Positions 7,072-15,391 of a stretch of 31,384 bases of DNA are shown piece by piece (positions within the stretch are counted from its first letter, which is position 1; each line of letters starts with the position of its first letter). Origin of the DNA: CAYUET01 sp964443875 (lineage in GTDB: Bacteria; Auribacterota; JAFGBW01); contig CAYUET010000032.1 of the NCBI GenBank assembly GCA_964443875.1, positions 1 to 31,384 on the forward strand, in the 5' to 3' direction. A model generated the notes under the pieces. It saw nothing but the letters and a program-made list of their open reading frames with translations, was not told where the DNA came from and ran no database searches. The position numbers and the translations under genes were made by a program.

Positions 7072-7308
7072 TTATTCTTCAGCAGGAGCAGCAACCTCTT
7101 CAGCAGCAGCTTCTATCGCTTCTTCAGCAGGAGCAGCAACCTCTTCAGCAGCAGCTTCTGTCGCTTCTTCAGCAGGAGCAGCAACCTCTTCAGCAACAGC
7201 TTCTGTTGCTTCTTCAGGAGCAGCAGCTTCTTCTTCCTGGGCAACAACAGCGAAAGTGCTAAGACCAGCGATCATCAGAAGGGCAAACAATTTCTTAAGA
7301 TTCTTCAT
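7072..7308 (-). CDS. Small secreted Ala/Glu-rich repeat protein
   Basis: This 78-aa protein has a clear signal peptide (KNLKKLFALLMIAGLSTFAVVAQ; likely cut near residue 23). The mature part is almost only Glu, Ala, Pro and Val. It contains three copies of a 15-residue unit of the type EEATEAAAEEVAAPA (residues 32-46, 47-61, 62-76). It is strongly acidic and probably extended or helical. A strong ribosome binding site (AAGGAGA) precedes the ATG and an excellent terminator follows the stop, so it is likely a well-expressed single-gene unit. The function is unknown; an envelope spacer or ion-binding protein is possible. Confidence 0.8.
   Translation of the reverse strand: MKNLKKLFALLMIAGLSTFAVVAQEEEAAAPEEATEAVAEEVAAPAEEATEAAAEEVAAPAEEAIEAAAEEVAAPAEE
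7081..7215. repeat. Three tandem 45-bp repeats
   Basis: Units lie at 7081-7125, 7126-7170 and 7171-7215. The first two differ at about one base, the third at a few. The unit is a multiple of three, so copy number can change without breaking the frame. Confidence 0.9.
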
Positions 7309-7351
7309 TTCTTTCTCCTTGAGAATTTTTTGTTTGTGTTACTCTTTTTTT

Positions 7352-7368
7352 ACATTTTTCAAAAATGT
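7352..7368. other. Inverted repeat in the divergent promoter region
   Basis: ACATTTTT and AAAAATGT flank a single C. It lies 44 bp upstream of the Ala/Glu protein's start codon, in the gap shared with frr. It could be an operator, or chance in AT-rich DNA. Confidence 0.3.
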
Positions 7369-7436
7369 TTCAAAAAGAATAATAGGAATACCCCCTTTGG
7401 GCAAATAAATAAAAATTTAATAATAGAATTATTTTA

Positions 7437-7464
7437 TTGACTTTAAGTAAAATTAATATATTTA
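7437..7464 (+). promoter_or_regulatory. Possible frr promoter
   Basis: TTGACT at 7437-7442 is followed by AT-rich -10 candidates around 7457-7464 (14-16 bp spacing). The -35 box is good and the spacing is short. The likely transcript covers frr and the two tRNAs. Confidence 0.35.
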
Positions 7465-7578
7465 GTTCCGGATAATTTTCATACTTAAAGATCAATTTTT
7501 AAAAATTTGATCTTGCTTCGTTGATTGAAAACGTGATAATGTCCGTGACTATTTTTTTCCCAAAGGGAGGATAGCTCG

Positions 7579-8142
7579 ATGCAAGTATTAGAGAATTTTA
7601 TCAAAGAACTTGAAAAAAGTATGGAAAAATCCTTCGCCCATTTTCTGAAGGAATTCAGCGGGCTGAGGACAGGCAAAGCGTCGCCGAGCCTGGTTGAGGA
7701 GCTTCAGGTAGAAGCTTACGGAGGTTTTTCAAGGCTTAAGGATGTGGCCGGCATTGCGGCTCCTGAGCCAAGGATGCTGATTGTTCAGCCCTGGGATGTA
7801 TCCATTATGGATGGCATAATGAAAGCGATTTCAAAAGCCAACATAGGGATTAACCCCATGAAAGACGGAAAAATAATAAGGCTTCCCATTCCTGAGTTAA
7901 GCCAGGAAAGAAGAAACGATTTGAAAAAGCTTGCGAAGAAAATCGCGGAAGAAAATCGTGTTGCTGTAAGAACTCTTCGCAGAGATGCGAATGAAAAGAT
8001 AAAGAAAATGCTTAAAGATTCCCAGATTACTGAGGATTTAAAATCTCAGGGGGAGAAAAAAGTTCAGGACTTGACGGATAAGACTATCCTGAAAATCGAT
8101 AATGCATTAAAAGATAAAGAAAACGAATTAGATAAAATTTAG
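7579..8142 (+). CDS. frr: Ribosome recycling factor
   Basis: This 187-aa protein has the normal length for RRF, which with EF-G splits the post-termination ribosome. Diagnostic segments are LRTGKASPSLVEELQVEAYG, APEPRMLIVQPWD, ANIGINPMKDGKIIRLPIPE and ENRVAVRTLRRDANEKIKK. The start is set by GGGAGG at 7565-7570, eight bases before the ATG. The usual neighbours (rpsB, tsf, pyrH) are absent. Instead a tRNA-Lys begins at the last base of the stop codon, so mRNA and tRNAs probably share a transcript and are separated by processing. Confidence 0.97.
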   Translation: MQVLENFIKELEKSMEKSFAHFLKEFSGLRTGKASPSLVEELQVEAYGGFSRLKDVAGIAAPEPRMLIVQPWDVSIMDGIMKAISKANIGINPMKDGKIIRLPIPELSQERRNDLKKLAKKIAEENRVAVRTLRRDANEKIKKMLKDSQITEDLKSQGEKKVQDLTDKTILKIDNALKDKENELDKI

Positions 8143-8214
8143 GGCCGCTAGCTCATCTGGTAGAGCATCACCCTTTTAAGGTGACTGTGCTTGGTTCAAG
8201 TCCAAGGCGGCTCA
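8142..8214 (+). tRNA. tRNA-Lys (anticodon UUU)
   Basis: The 73-nt cloverleaf is complete. The acceptor GGGCCGC pairs with GCGGCTC (one G-T). The D-stem is GCTC/GAGC, the anticodon stem TCACC/GGTGA carries loop CTTTTAA, and the T-stem is CTTGG/CCAAG with loop TTCAAGT. The discriminator is A and CCA is not encoded. Its first base is the last base of the frr stop codon. Confidence 0.97.
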
Positions 8215-8223
8215 TAATTTAAC

Positions 8224-8297
8224 GATCCCATCGTCCAGCCTGGTCAGGACACAAGGTTTTCATCCTTGGAACAGGGGTTCAAATCCCCTTGGGATCG
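8224..8297 (+). tRNA. tRNA-Glu (anticodon UUC)
   Basis: The 74-nt cloverleaf has acceptor GATCCCA/TGGGATC, D-stem GTCC/GGAC, anticodon stem CAAGG/CCTTG with loop TTTTCAT, and T-stem AGGGG/CCCCT with loop TTCAAAT. The discriminator is G and CCA is not encoded. A seven-T run starts right after it and may end the frr-tRNA transcript. Confidence 0.97.
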
Positions 8298-8394
8298 TTT
8301 TTTTATTAATTCGAGTTTATTCCCCCAATCCAAAAACGCGGGATTATTTTCCTTGTTGAATTTCACCCTGTGAAGAAAGACAGCAAGACTTTTC

Positions 8395-9024
8395 ATGAAA
8401 AATAAACAACTCCTAAAAAATCTTTTTTTTACCCTGTTTTTTTATCTCTTCACTTCAGGATTTGTTTTTTCACTTGATCTCCCTGTGAACCTGTTCCAGT
8501 TTTCCTCTCTGAAAACACGCTTTATCCAGGAAAAAAAACTCAAAGCCTTTCACCAGACGCTCCGGACAGAGGGAATTCTTTTGGTGCTTAAACCCTCTTT
8601 TATCCTGTGGAGGGCTGATTCACCCGTTCAATTTACCTTTCTGGTCAGAGATCAGGAAGTGACGTACAAGGATGAAGACATGGAAATCCCCAAAACTTTT
8701 TCCGTAAGCGATAATCCTGCCATGAAGGAATCTCTGCCCTTATTTAACCTCATGTTATGCGGGGGAAAAAAAGATCTGGAACGCTATTTCAGAATTACGG
8801 ATGTCCGGGAGAACGGAAAAGAAACAGAAGTGACCCTGGCTCCCAAATCAGATACAGAAACTCTTTTCACCCATATCCGTTTAAAAATGAACAATGAAGA
8901 GGGCAAACTTCTTCAGATTGAATTTTCAGAAGATAATGGAGACAGTTCCAGGATTTCTTTTCTGGATTCTGAATATAATCCCCCTTTAACAGACCGGGAT
9001 TTCAAAGTGGCCCGGGAAAAATGA
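8395..9024 (+). CDS. LolA-like periplasmic lipid/lipoprotein carrier
   Basis: This 209-aa protein has a signal peptide (residues ~1-26). The mature part fits the LolA-like fold seen in aryl-polyene-type clusters: SLKTRFIQEKKLKAFHQTLR at the start, then GILLVLKPSFILWRADSP, and a C-terminal beta-rich half. LolA proteins ferry acylated cargo through the periplasm. A cluster-bound copy next to an MMPL exporter suggests cargo made by this operon rather than general lipoproteins. It is the first gene of a run of overlapping genes (stop/start ATGA with the next). The ribosome binding site is weak. It is not the housekeeping lolA by context. Confidence 0.8.
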   Translation: MKNKQLLKNLFFTLFFYLFTSGFVFSLDLPVNLFQFSSLKTRFIQEKKLKAFHQTLRTEGILLVLKPSFILWRADSPVQFTFLVRDQEVTYKDEDMEIPKTFSVSDNPAMKESLPLFNLMLCGGKKDLERYFRITDVRENGKETEVTLAPKSDTETLFTHIRLKMNNEEGKLLQIEFSEDNGDSSRISFLDSEYNPPLTDRDFKVAREK

Positions 9025-11366
9025 TGTCCTTTTATTTGCGGATTATTTTCTATCTGAAAAATCATAAATGCTTTTTGGTCCTGTTTTTGCTTTTTTCGGG
9101 TTTTGTCTGTATTCTTACGATCAGGGACATCAGGCCGGATACTTCCATTTACAGCATGCTTCCGGCGTCCCCTGAAATTCTTCAAAAATTCAGTTTTCTT
9201 CAGGGGAAAAGCTCAAGATTCAATATTATTCTTCACATCCAGGGTGTTCCGGAAACAGGTAAAGAGCAATGGTTTGAAAAACTTGAATCCCTATGCCGGG
9301 ATTTAAGAAAAGATAAAACTTTTCTGAGGGTGGAATCCGGCCATAAAAACGGATTAACCAGCCAGGAAATGGATTCTTTGCTTCTCTCTCTGCCTCTTCT
9401 TTTTGATGAAAAATTTGAAAAAGAATTATCCTCCAGGACAGAGGAAAAGGGGATCCGCAATGCCCTGAAAAGCCATTACAAACAATCGCTTTTTCCAACG
9501 CCCTCCCCTTTTTCCCGAAGAATGGGGCAGGACCCGCTTCTTTTAGTTCCTTTGATGCTCAACGAAATTCAGACTCTGAACTCGGCCATGCAATTTGACT
9601 GTGAACTTAAAGACGGGTATTTCAGAAGCAAAGATGGAAAAAGCCTTTTCATCTTCATCAAAACCGCCTCAGACCTTATGGATACCCAGCAATCCAAAGA
9701 TACAATCATTCGGCTGGAAAACCTTCTGATCCCCTATGCCCCCGCGTTTCAAATTTCCGTCATTTCTCCTCTGGTTCATGCCCTCTGGAACGAAAAGATC
9801 ATGATCCGGGATGCAACAAGAACCCTGCCGGCCATGTCGGTGGCCTTATTCCTGATTATTATTTTTGTTTTCAGACAATGGAAGGCTCTGGTGATTTATA
9901 TCATTCCCATGCTGACGATTATTCCCGCGACTTTTTTCCTTTATCTTTTATCAGGCAAAGTTTCAGCACTGGCTTTGGGCGTAGGCGCCCTGATCTCGGG
10001 TATCACTGTGGATTTCTGCATTCATCTTTATATCGCCCTGAAAGCCAATGACGGGAACGCAGAAGAAACCCTGAAACAGGTCCATCAGCCCCTGTTCATC
10101 AGTTTCTGCACAACTTTTTTTGCCTTTGGCGCTTTCCTCTTTTCCTCTGTTGAAGGGTTCAGGCAGATTGCCCTCTTTGCCCTGGGAAATCTTTTATTCA
10201 GCTATCTTTCTTCCGTCCTTTTTCTCCCCCTTTTCAATATTCGCCGCTCAGGTACGTCCCCCTCTGAAAACTCCTTTTTGCATCCCCTTTTATTTAAAAA
10301 GACCTGGATCTGGATCTGGTTTTTTTTCATGACAGCAAGCCTCATTTATCTGAATACTTTGTCCTTCCATTCCCGGATTGAACAATTTGACGGAATTCCA
10401 GAAACCGTCAGACAGACAGAGGAAGAATTTTTCAAAGCCGCAGGCAGAAAAAATGTTCATGAATTTGTCGTTTCCGGAAAGACCCGTGAGGAGGCTCTGA
10501 AAAAAACAGAAAATCTGCTTGAATTTCTTAAAAAAGAAAAAATTGAAACCCCGGGTTTTCTGCGTTTTCTTGTTTCTAAACAGAAAACAGAGGAAAATAA
10601 AAAAAGATGGGAAAATTTCTGGAATTTAAAAAAAGAAACACTGAAGCAAGGGCTTGTAAAGCATGCCCCTTCTTTCGGATTTGATACAGAAATTTTCAAA
10701 CCCTTTCTGAACTCCCTTAAAAAACCCGTTTCAGCTCCCTGCCTGTTTTTAGAAGATCTCCTTTCTCCTTTTCTCTTCAGTTTTCAGGGGACCTGGTTTG
10801 TCTCTTTCCCCCTGTCTCCTTCACTCAAGTCAGAAATAGCCCATAAATTTTCAGATCTTCCTGAAGGAACTTTTATCTTTAAAAAAGAGGATTTTTTTAA
10901 TGCCCTTTCCAGAGCCTCCAAAAAGGAACTTCTGCTTTTCGGGATTATTTCCGCGCTTTTTACCCTGTTCGTTTTGATCCATGAACTTAAGAACTGGAAG
11001 GGAGTGGTATTGACCATGCTTCCGGTTTTATCTTCGGTTTTTGGGTTTCTGGGCCTTATGAGTTTTTCAGGATTAACCGTAAATCCGGCTCATCTTTTAT
11101 CCCTCATCATGGTGATCGGACTGGCAGAGGATTATGCCAATTTCATGCTGGACTACTGCCGAAAAGGCCGGAAAACAGAAGCCTGTTTATCTGTTTCACT
11201 TTCAGCCCTTACAACCCTTCTGGGTTCAGGGATTCTTGCCTTTGCGGAACACCCGGTCTTGAAATCCATCGGAGTGACGGTATTCGCGGGTGTTTTTATT
11301 TCCCTCTGGGTCTCTGTCTGTGTTATCCCGTCCTTCTTTTTTTTAAAAAAGGGCAAAATCCTATGA
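9021..11366 (+). CDS. MMPL/RND-superfamily exporter
   Basis: This 781-aa protein has the two-fold RND/MMPL layout. One helix (residues ~13-33) is followed by a periplasmic domain and a membrane block (~270-410). A second helix (~428-446) is followed by a second periplasmic domain and a second block (~640-775). The fourth-helix-type acidic positions are seen in GITVDFCIHLYIALK and GLAEDYANFMLDYCRKG. It matches the predicted exporter found beside LolA-like and DUF3261 genes in aryl-polyene-type clusters. It probably moves a polyketide- or fatty-acid-bearing lipid out of the inner membrane. It overlaps both neighbours by ATGA, which points to strict co-expression. Confidence 0.87.
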   Translation: MMSFYLRIIFYLKNHKCFLVLFLLFSGFVCILTIRDIRPDTSIYSMLPASPEILQKFSFLQGKSSRFNIILHIQGVPETGKEQWFEKLESLCRDLRKDKTFLRVESGHKNGLTSQEMDSLLLSLPLLFDEKFEKELSSRTEEKGIRNALKSHYKQSLFPTPSPFSRRMGQDPLLLVPLMLNEIQTLNSAMQFDCELKDGYFRSKDGKSLFIFIKTASDLMDTQQSKDTIIRLENLLIPYAPAFQISVISPLVHALWNEKIMIRDATRTLPAMSVALFLIIIFVFRQWKALVIYIIPMLTIIPATFFLYLLSGKVSALALGVGALISGITVDFCIHLYIALKANDGNAEETLKQVHQPLFISFCTTFFAFGAFLFSSVEGFRQIALFALGNLLFSYLSSVLFLPLFNIRRSGTSPSENSFLHPLLFKKTWIWIWFFFMTASLIYLNTLSFHSRIEQFDGIPETVRQTEEEFFKAAGRKNVHEFVVSGKTREEALKKTENLLEFLKKEKIETPGFLRFLVSKQKTEENKKRWENFWNLKKETLKQGLVKHAPSFGFDTEIFKPFLNSLKKPVSAPCLFLEDLLSPFLFSFQGTWFVSFPLSPSLKSEIAHKFSDLPEGTFIFKKEDFFNALSRASKKELLLFGIISALFTLFVLIHELKNWKGVVLTMLPVLSSVFGFLGLMSFSGLTVNPAHLLSLIMVIGLAEDYANFMLDYCRKGRKTEACLSVSLSALTTLLGSGILAFAEHPVLKSIGVTVFAGVFISLWVSVCVIPSFFFLKKGKIL

Positions 11367-12034
11367 ACTGGAAATCCTGTTTTGTATTCCTCAGTCTGCT
11401 GCTCTTCCTCTCCGGCTGCATTTGTTTAAAATCCGGGCTCAAGGATCTCTCCGGCTTTCCGTTAATTCCAAACCCGCTTATAAAGCCAGCTGTGCCTGAA
11501 CCATTTTCCATCCAGATCAAAACCGTTTTAAAAGTAAATAAAGAATCCTTTTCCATGATTCAAATCCTGTCCGCTGATCCGTCAAAAAGATTTTATCATT
11601 GCCAGATGATGACTCCCTTTGGAGTGAAATGCCTGGAATTCACGAATGAAGGCGGAAAATTGACCTGTCTTTACATTTTTCCGGCCATGGAAAAATTGAA
11701 CAGGAAAAACCGCCTAGTCCTTCTCCTGTCAGAAGCTCTTGAAAAAATATTCGACCCTGCTGAAGCTGAAAAAGCCGTTTTCCGGAAAACCCCGGAGGGA
11801 AGAATAGGAACCCGGATTAACGGAAAAACCACTTTATACATTAAAGCCGATCCTGCCTCAGCACACATTCTGGAAAAAAAGTATTTTATACGGGGTGAAA
11901 ATGTGGTTAATATATCCTTTTTTAACGATGCGCAAACCGATGACTCTCCCTTTTCCGGAACAGTACGTTATTCCCATTTGAAGAGCGGCGTGGAAATCAG
12001 TTTAAAAAGGATTCCTGTTCTACATGATCAATGA
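11363..12034 (+). CDS. DUF3261-like outer-membrane lipoprotein
   Basis: This 223-aa protein has a lipobox (LFLSGC, lipidated Cys at about residue 19) after a short signal. The rest is beta-rich with no known catalytic motif. Position and size match the DUF3261-type lipoprotein that follows the MMPL exporter in aryl-polyene-type clusters. I infer the family from context and general pattern, not from a strong motif. It may receive the exported lipid at the outer membrane. Residue +2 after the Cys is Ile, not Asp, so sorting to the outer membrane is expected where the Asp rule applies. The end overlaps the dehydratase by 11 bp. Confidence 0.7.
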   Translation: MNWKSCFVFLSLLLFLSGCICLKSGLKDLSGFPLIPNPLIKPAVPEPFSIQIKTVLKVNKESFSMIQILSADPSKRFYHCQMMTPFGVKCLEFTNEGGKLTCLYIFPAMEKLNRKNRLVLLLSEALEKIFDPAEAEKAVFRKTPEGRIGTRINGKTTLYIKADPASAHILEKKYFIRGENVVNISFFNDAQTDDSPFSGTVRYSHLKSGVEISLKRIPVLHDQ

Positions 12035-12401
12035 AAAGATAAAACAATTGATGGAGATCCGGAACACAGGGGAAAACTCTCTGGAATTCAGAATCGTTTT
12101 TCCTTCCTCTTTTCCTGCCTTTGAGGGACATTTCCCGGAAAACAGTATTCTGCCGGGTGTGGTTCAGCTTATGACGATTCAGGCGGCCATGGAAAAAAAA
12201 CTGGGGCTTCGGATGACCCTGCATGAAATTTCCAATGCCAAATTCAAGGCTCCGGTTTTACCCGGGGAACAGATCCTGGGGTCCTTGCACTATACTCTGC
12301 AGGAATCCTCCTGCGAAGTTTCCGGTTCCCTTCAGCATGGAGCGGATAAAAAATCAGATTTAAAACTTAATTTCCATTGTAAAAAAGAAGCAGGTAACTA
12401 G
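12024..12401 (+). CDS. ApeI-like 3-hydroxyacyl-ACP dehydratase (hotdog fold)
   Basis: This 125-aa single hotdog domain has the FabZ/ApeI-type motif FEGHFPENSILPGVVQLM, with the catalytic His at residue 36. Members dehydrate 3-hydroxyacyl chains bound to ACP and so create the double bonds of a polyene or unsaturated acyl chain. It lacks the second acidic FabZ motif in obvious form, which is common in the aryl-polyene relatives. It sits between the lipoprotein and the ketosynthase, with an 11-bp overlap upstream. Confidence 0.85.
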   Translation: MINEKIKQLMEIRNTGENSLEFRIVFPSSFPAFEGHFPENSILPGVVQLMTIQAAMEKKLGLRMTLHEISNAKFKAPVLPGEQILGSLHYTLQESSCEVSGSLQHGADKKSDLKLNFHCKKEAGN

Positions 12402-12403
12402 CT

Positions 12404-13537
12404 ATGGATCCGGTATGCATCTGTGAAGCGGACATTTTAACAGCCTATGGCCAGGGTCTTGATCCGCTCTGGGCGGGTATTTTTTCAGGGCAGACCGCCA
12501 TAAAAAAAGTTAACCGCTTCCCTACAGAGCATTTTTCATCGCAAATCGCCGCCTTGATCCCGGATTCCCTCTGTCTTCCGGATCAACCCCTGATACGCCA
12601 GTGGATGACCCTGCTTGCCGCGGCTTCCCTCTCTATTCCCCGGGATGCAGATTGGATTTTTGCCTCTTCCAAGGGGGAAATCGACCTCTTTGAGAAACAT
12701 ATGAGAACCAGCGGAAAACTTCCGGGGGATTTCGGCATACGCCAAACCCTGAGTGAACTGAAAAAAATATGGGGTTTCAAAAAAGACGGGATCTTTTTAT
12801 CCTCAGCCTGTACCTCCTCCATGACCGCCATTGCCTATGCAGCAAAAATGATACATACAGGGAAAAAGGATTCGCTGATGGTATTAACCGCGGATGTCAT
12901 TACCCCTTTTATTTTTTCCGGCTTTTCCTCTCTGGCTGCCCTGGACCCGGAACCTGCAAGACCCTTTGACAGTCAACGGAAAGGTCTTTCCCTGGGAGAC
13001 TCGGCCGGGTACATGCTTTTGATGAAACGTGAAAAGGCCTTGAAAGAAAACCGTACGATTCTCGGCACTGTTCAGGGCTGGGGATGCTCGGATGATGCCA
13101 ACCATATTACCGGTCCCTCAAGAGACGGTTCAGGCTTGCGCTGGGCCATCGAGTCTGCCCTTCAAGTGGGAGACTTAAGACCCGCTCAGATCCGATCGAT
13201 TAAAACCCATGGCACAGGCACCGTTTATAATGATTCCATGGAAATAAAAGCGTTTCAGTCCATTTTCAAGCATTTCACTCTTCCGGTATACTCCATCAAG
13301 GGGGGAACCGGGCATACCCTGGGCGCCTGCGGACTTACGGAAGTCCTTTTCGCCTTAAGGTCTTCACATACAGGTCTTATCCCTCCGGCCTTAAACGTCA
13401 AGGAAGTGGATGAAGAGGCCACAGGCTGGGTCACCCGGATGAAAAGACAGGTTGAGCCGGGTTCTGTACTCTGCGTCAATTCAGGCTTCGGAGGAACCAA
13501 TTCTGCAGTGATCATCAATGCGGAATGGAAAGAATAA
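12404..13537 (+). CDS. Beta-ketoacyl-ACP synthase (FabF-like)
   Basis: This 377-aa protein is slightly shorter than FabF. The active-site residues are in place: Cys136 in SSACTSSMTAIAYA, His269 in KTHGTGTVYND, Lys299 and His304 in IKGGTGHTLGACG. The C-terminal GFGGTNSAVII is typical. It should condense acyl and malonyl units. The next gene, a ketosynthase-like protein without the Cys, overlaps it, recalling KS/chain-length-factor pairs of type II polyketide systems. No acyl carrier protein is found in the operon, so the ACP must be supplied from elsewhere. Confidence 0.92.
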   Translation: MDPVCICEADILTAYGQGLDPLWAGIFSGQTAIKKVNRFPTEHFSSQIAALIPDSLCLPDQPLIRQWMTLLAAASLSIPRDADWIFASSKGEIDLFEKHMRTSGKLPGDFGIRQTLSELKKIWGFKKDGIFLSSACTSSMTAIAYAAKMIHTGKKDSLMVLTADVITPFIFSGFSSLAALDPEPARPFDSQRKGLSLGDSAGYMLLMKREKALKENRTILGTVQGWGCSDDANHITGPSRDGSGLRWAIESALQVGDLRPAQIRSIKTHGTGTVYNDSMEIKAFQSIFKHFTLPVYSIKGGTGHTLGACGLTEVLFALRSSHTGLIPPALNVKEVDEEATGWVTRMKRQVEPGSVLCVNSGFGGTNSAVIINAEWKE

Positions 13538-14187
13538 AGGGGGATCACTTGTATTACATCAATGACTTCGGATGGATTACTGAAAAGGCCTATGGAAATT
13601 CCAGAGGGACCCTTAAACAAAGGGATCAGAATCAGGAAGGCCTTTTTCTGCCGGAGAAAGAACTTGTTCTGAAAAATAAAATCGCCAATTACGGTCGCTT
13701 TGACAGGGCCTCCCAGGTGACCTGCCTCACGGTCGGGCTTGCCCTCAATGGCCTGGGTCTCCAGCAGGACGGGCAGAAACACCGCATCGGACTGATCGGG
13801 TTCGGCGCTGAGGGATCTCTGGAAACCGATGTCCGCTATTTTCAGGATTTTCTCGATTTTAAAGAAACAGGGGGACGCTCCAACATTTTTATCTACACTC
13901 TGGCCACCAGCGCTCTGGCTGAAGCCGCGATTTATTTCGGTCTCATGGGTCCGCTTTTTCATCTTGATCATCCCACCCATTCCTTTGAAGAAGCTGTTCT
14001 GGCTGCCACGGCCATCCTGGATGACGGGGGATCGGATCAGATGATTGTGGGAACTGCAGAAAATCCGGCTTTATTCCTTGTTCTGGGCACCCAGACCGCA
14101 AGATCCCTGGCCCCGCTCGACAAGATTGATCTGAGCCTTTCCATCCCTCTAGTTCTACTACAATTACAATCCTTTACGGCTTCCTGA
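13525..14187 (+). CDS. Truncated ketosynthase-like partner (possible chain-length factor)
   Basis: This 220-aa protein looks like the N-terminal half of a thiolase-fold ketosynthase: a segment IGLIGFGAEGSLETDVRYF, then YTLATSALAEAAIYFGLMGP. The second segment aligns with the ketosynthase active-site helix, but Thr/Ser replace the catalytic Cys. The His/Lys-bearing C-terminal half is missing. It resembles the ketoacyl-synthase-like (Ketoacyl-synt_2 type) proteins of aryl-polyene clusters. It is probably non-catalytic and could pair with the upstream ketosynthase to set chain length (inference). It overlaps that gene by 13 bp. A true C-terminal truncation by mutation is less likely, since the next gene follows after only 7 bp. 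Confidence 0.7.
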   Translation: MERIKGDHLYYINDFGWITEKAYGNSRGTLKQRDQNQEGLFLPEKELVLKNKIANYGRFDRASQVTCLTVGLALNGLGLQQDGQKHRIGLIGFGAEGSLETDVRYFQDFLDFKETGGRSNIFIYTLATSALAEAAIYFGLMGPLFHLDHPTHSFEEAVLAATAILDDGGSDQMIVGTAENPALFLVLGTQTARSLAPLDKIDLSLSIPLVLLQLQSFTAS

Positions 14188-14194
14188 TTTCCGG

Positions 14195-15388
14195 ATGCAG
14201 TTAAACCCCTGTCATTTATGGATCGCAATTCCCTGCTACAATAATTCCAAAACCCTGCGGGATGTTGTGGAAAGGACTTTAAAATTCTGGCCTAATATCG
14301 TGGTTGTGGATGACGGCTCTACAGATGTTAATGTAACCCAACTTTTAAAAGACCTTCCTGTCACCGTCATTCCTCACGCCAGAAATGAAGGAAAGGGAAA
14401 CGCGCTGATCACGGCTGCACGTTTTATTTTCATCAAAGGCGGAGTGTATATGCTTACTCTGGATGCAGACGGACAGCATTCCCCGGAAGACATTCCCCTA
14501 TTCTTAAACCCAATGACTTCAGAAGCCGATACCGTCTTTATCGGCATTCGCGATTTCAGTGTTCCCCATATTCCTTCTTCAAGCCGGTTCGGAAGGGATT
14601 TTTCTAACTACTGGATCAAGATGGAAACCGGCTTTGATCTTGAGGATACTCAAAGCGGGTACAGGGCTTATCCGGTGAATCCGCTTCTTAAGATTAAACT
14701 GCGGACCCATGCCTATGACTTTGAAATTGAATGCCTGGTCAAACTGATCTGGGCCGGGTACAGAGTGGAAAAAATACCCATTACTGTTTTTTATCCCCCG
14801 GCAAAAGAACGGGTAAGCCATTTCAAACCCTTCCGGGACAATCTTAAAATTTCCATGACCCATACACGGCTTATTTTAAGACGTCTGATCTGCTGGGGAG
14901 AAAAAAAATGGGTAAAGCCTTCAAAGCATGAAATTAAAAAACTGCTTCTGAATCCGTTAAGCCTTTTCAAAAAGATTATTCATGAAAATGAAACCCCGGC
15001 AGGACTTGCCACCGCCGCTTTTGTGGGTGTTTTTATCGGTGTTATTCCCATTATGGGGTTCCACATTGCCCTTATTCTTTATATCAGCATAAGACTGCAT
15101 TTAAATCTGGTTGTAAGCTTAAGCATTCAAAATATCGCCATGCCGCCCGTGGTTCCGGGATTATGCATCCTGACGGGCTACTATTTAAGAACCGGAGAAA
15201 CACTGACGGACTGGTCATTGGGTAATCTCTGCCAGATGGACCGCGTGTGGGAATGGTTTTTAGGTTCCCTGGTTCTTGCCCCGGTACTCGCAGCTCTTTT
15301 TTCCATCTTTGTTTTCTTCATTGCCCGGAAATGGGGACTGCATAAACGTCTGGCCGCGGAAAAATTTACTGCCTCACATCAGGGTTGA
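14195..15388 (+). CDS. GT2 glycosyltransferase fused to DUF2062
   Basis: This 397-aa protein has an N-terminal GT-A domain of the dolichol-phosphate-mannose-synthase type: IAIPCYNNSKTL, VVVDDGSTD, and the metal-binding DAD at residues 90-92 (LDADGQHSPED). From about residue 255 follows a DUF2062 domain, with PAGLATAAFVGVFIGVIPIMG and two or three membrane helices. Such GT2-DUF2062 fusions occur in aryl-polyene-type clusters and probably glycosylate the head or lipid carrier at the inner membrane. It is the last gene of the operon starting at 8395. Confidence 0.88.
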   Translation: MQLNPCHLWIAIPCYNNSKTLRDVVERTLKFWPNIVVVDDGSTDVNVTQLLKDLPVTVIPHARNEGKGNALITAARFIFIKGGVYMLTLDADGQHSPEDIPLFLNPMTSEADTVFIGIRDFSVPHIPSSSRFGRDFSNYWIKMETGFDLEDTQSGYRAYPVNPLLKIKLRTHAYDFEIECLVKLIWAGYRVEKIPITVFYPPAKERVSHFKPFRDNLKISMTHTRLILRRLICWGEKKWVKPSKHEIKKLLLNPLSLFKKIIHENETPAGLATAAFVGVFIGVIPIMGFHIALILYISIRLHLNLVVSLSIQNIAMPPVVPGLCILTGYYLRTGETLTDWSLGNLCQMDRVWEWFLGSLVLAPVLAALFSIFVFFIARKWGLHKRLAAEKFTASHQG

Positions 15389-15391
15389 TGC

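Noticed and set aside
7081..7215. 45-bp repeats as a CRISPR-like array
   Set aside because: The units abut with no spacers and are in frame within a coding sequence.
8142..8297. tRNA genes as an integration site for a genomic island
   Set aside because: I saw no second copy of either tRNA 3' end in the window and no integrase. The tRNAs sit inside conserved housekeeping sequence.
10457..11356. Open frames on the minus strand within the MMPL and other core genes
   Set aside because: They mirror strongly coding plus-strand genes, have no ribosome binding sites and look low in complexity.
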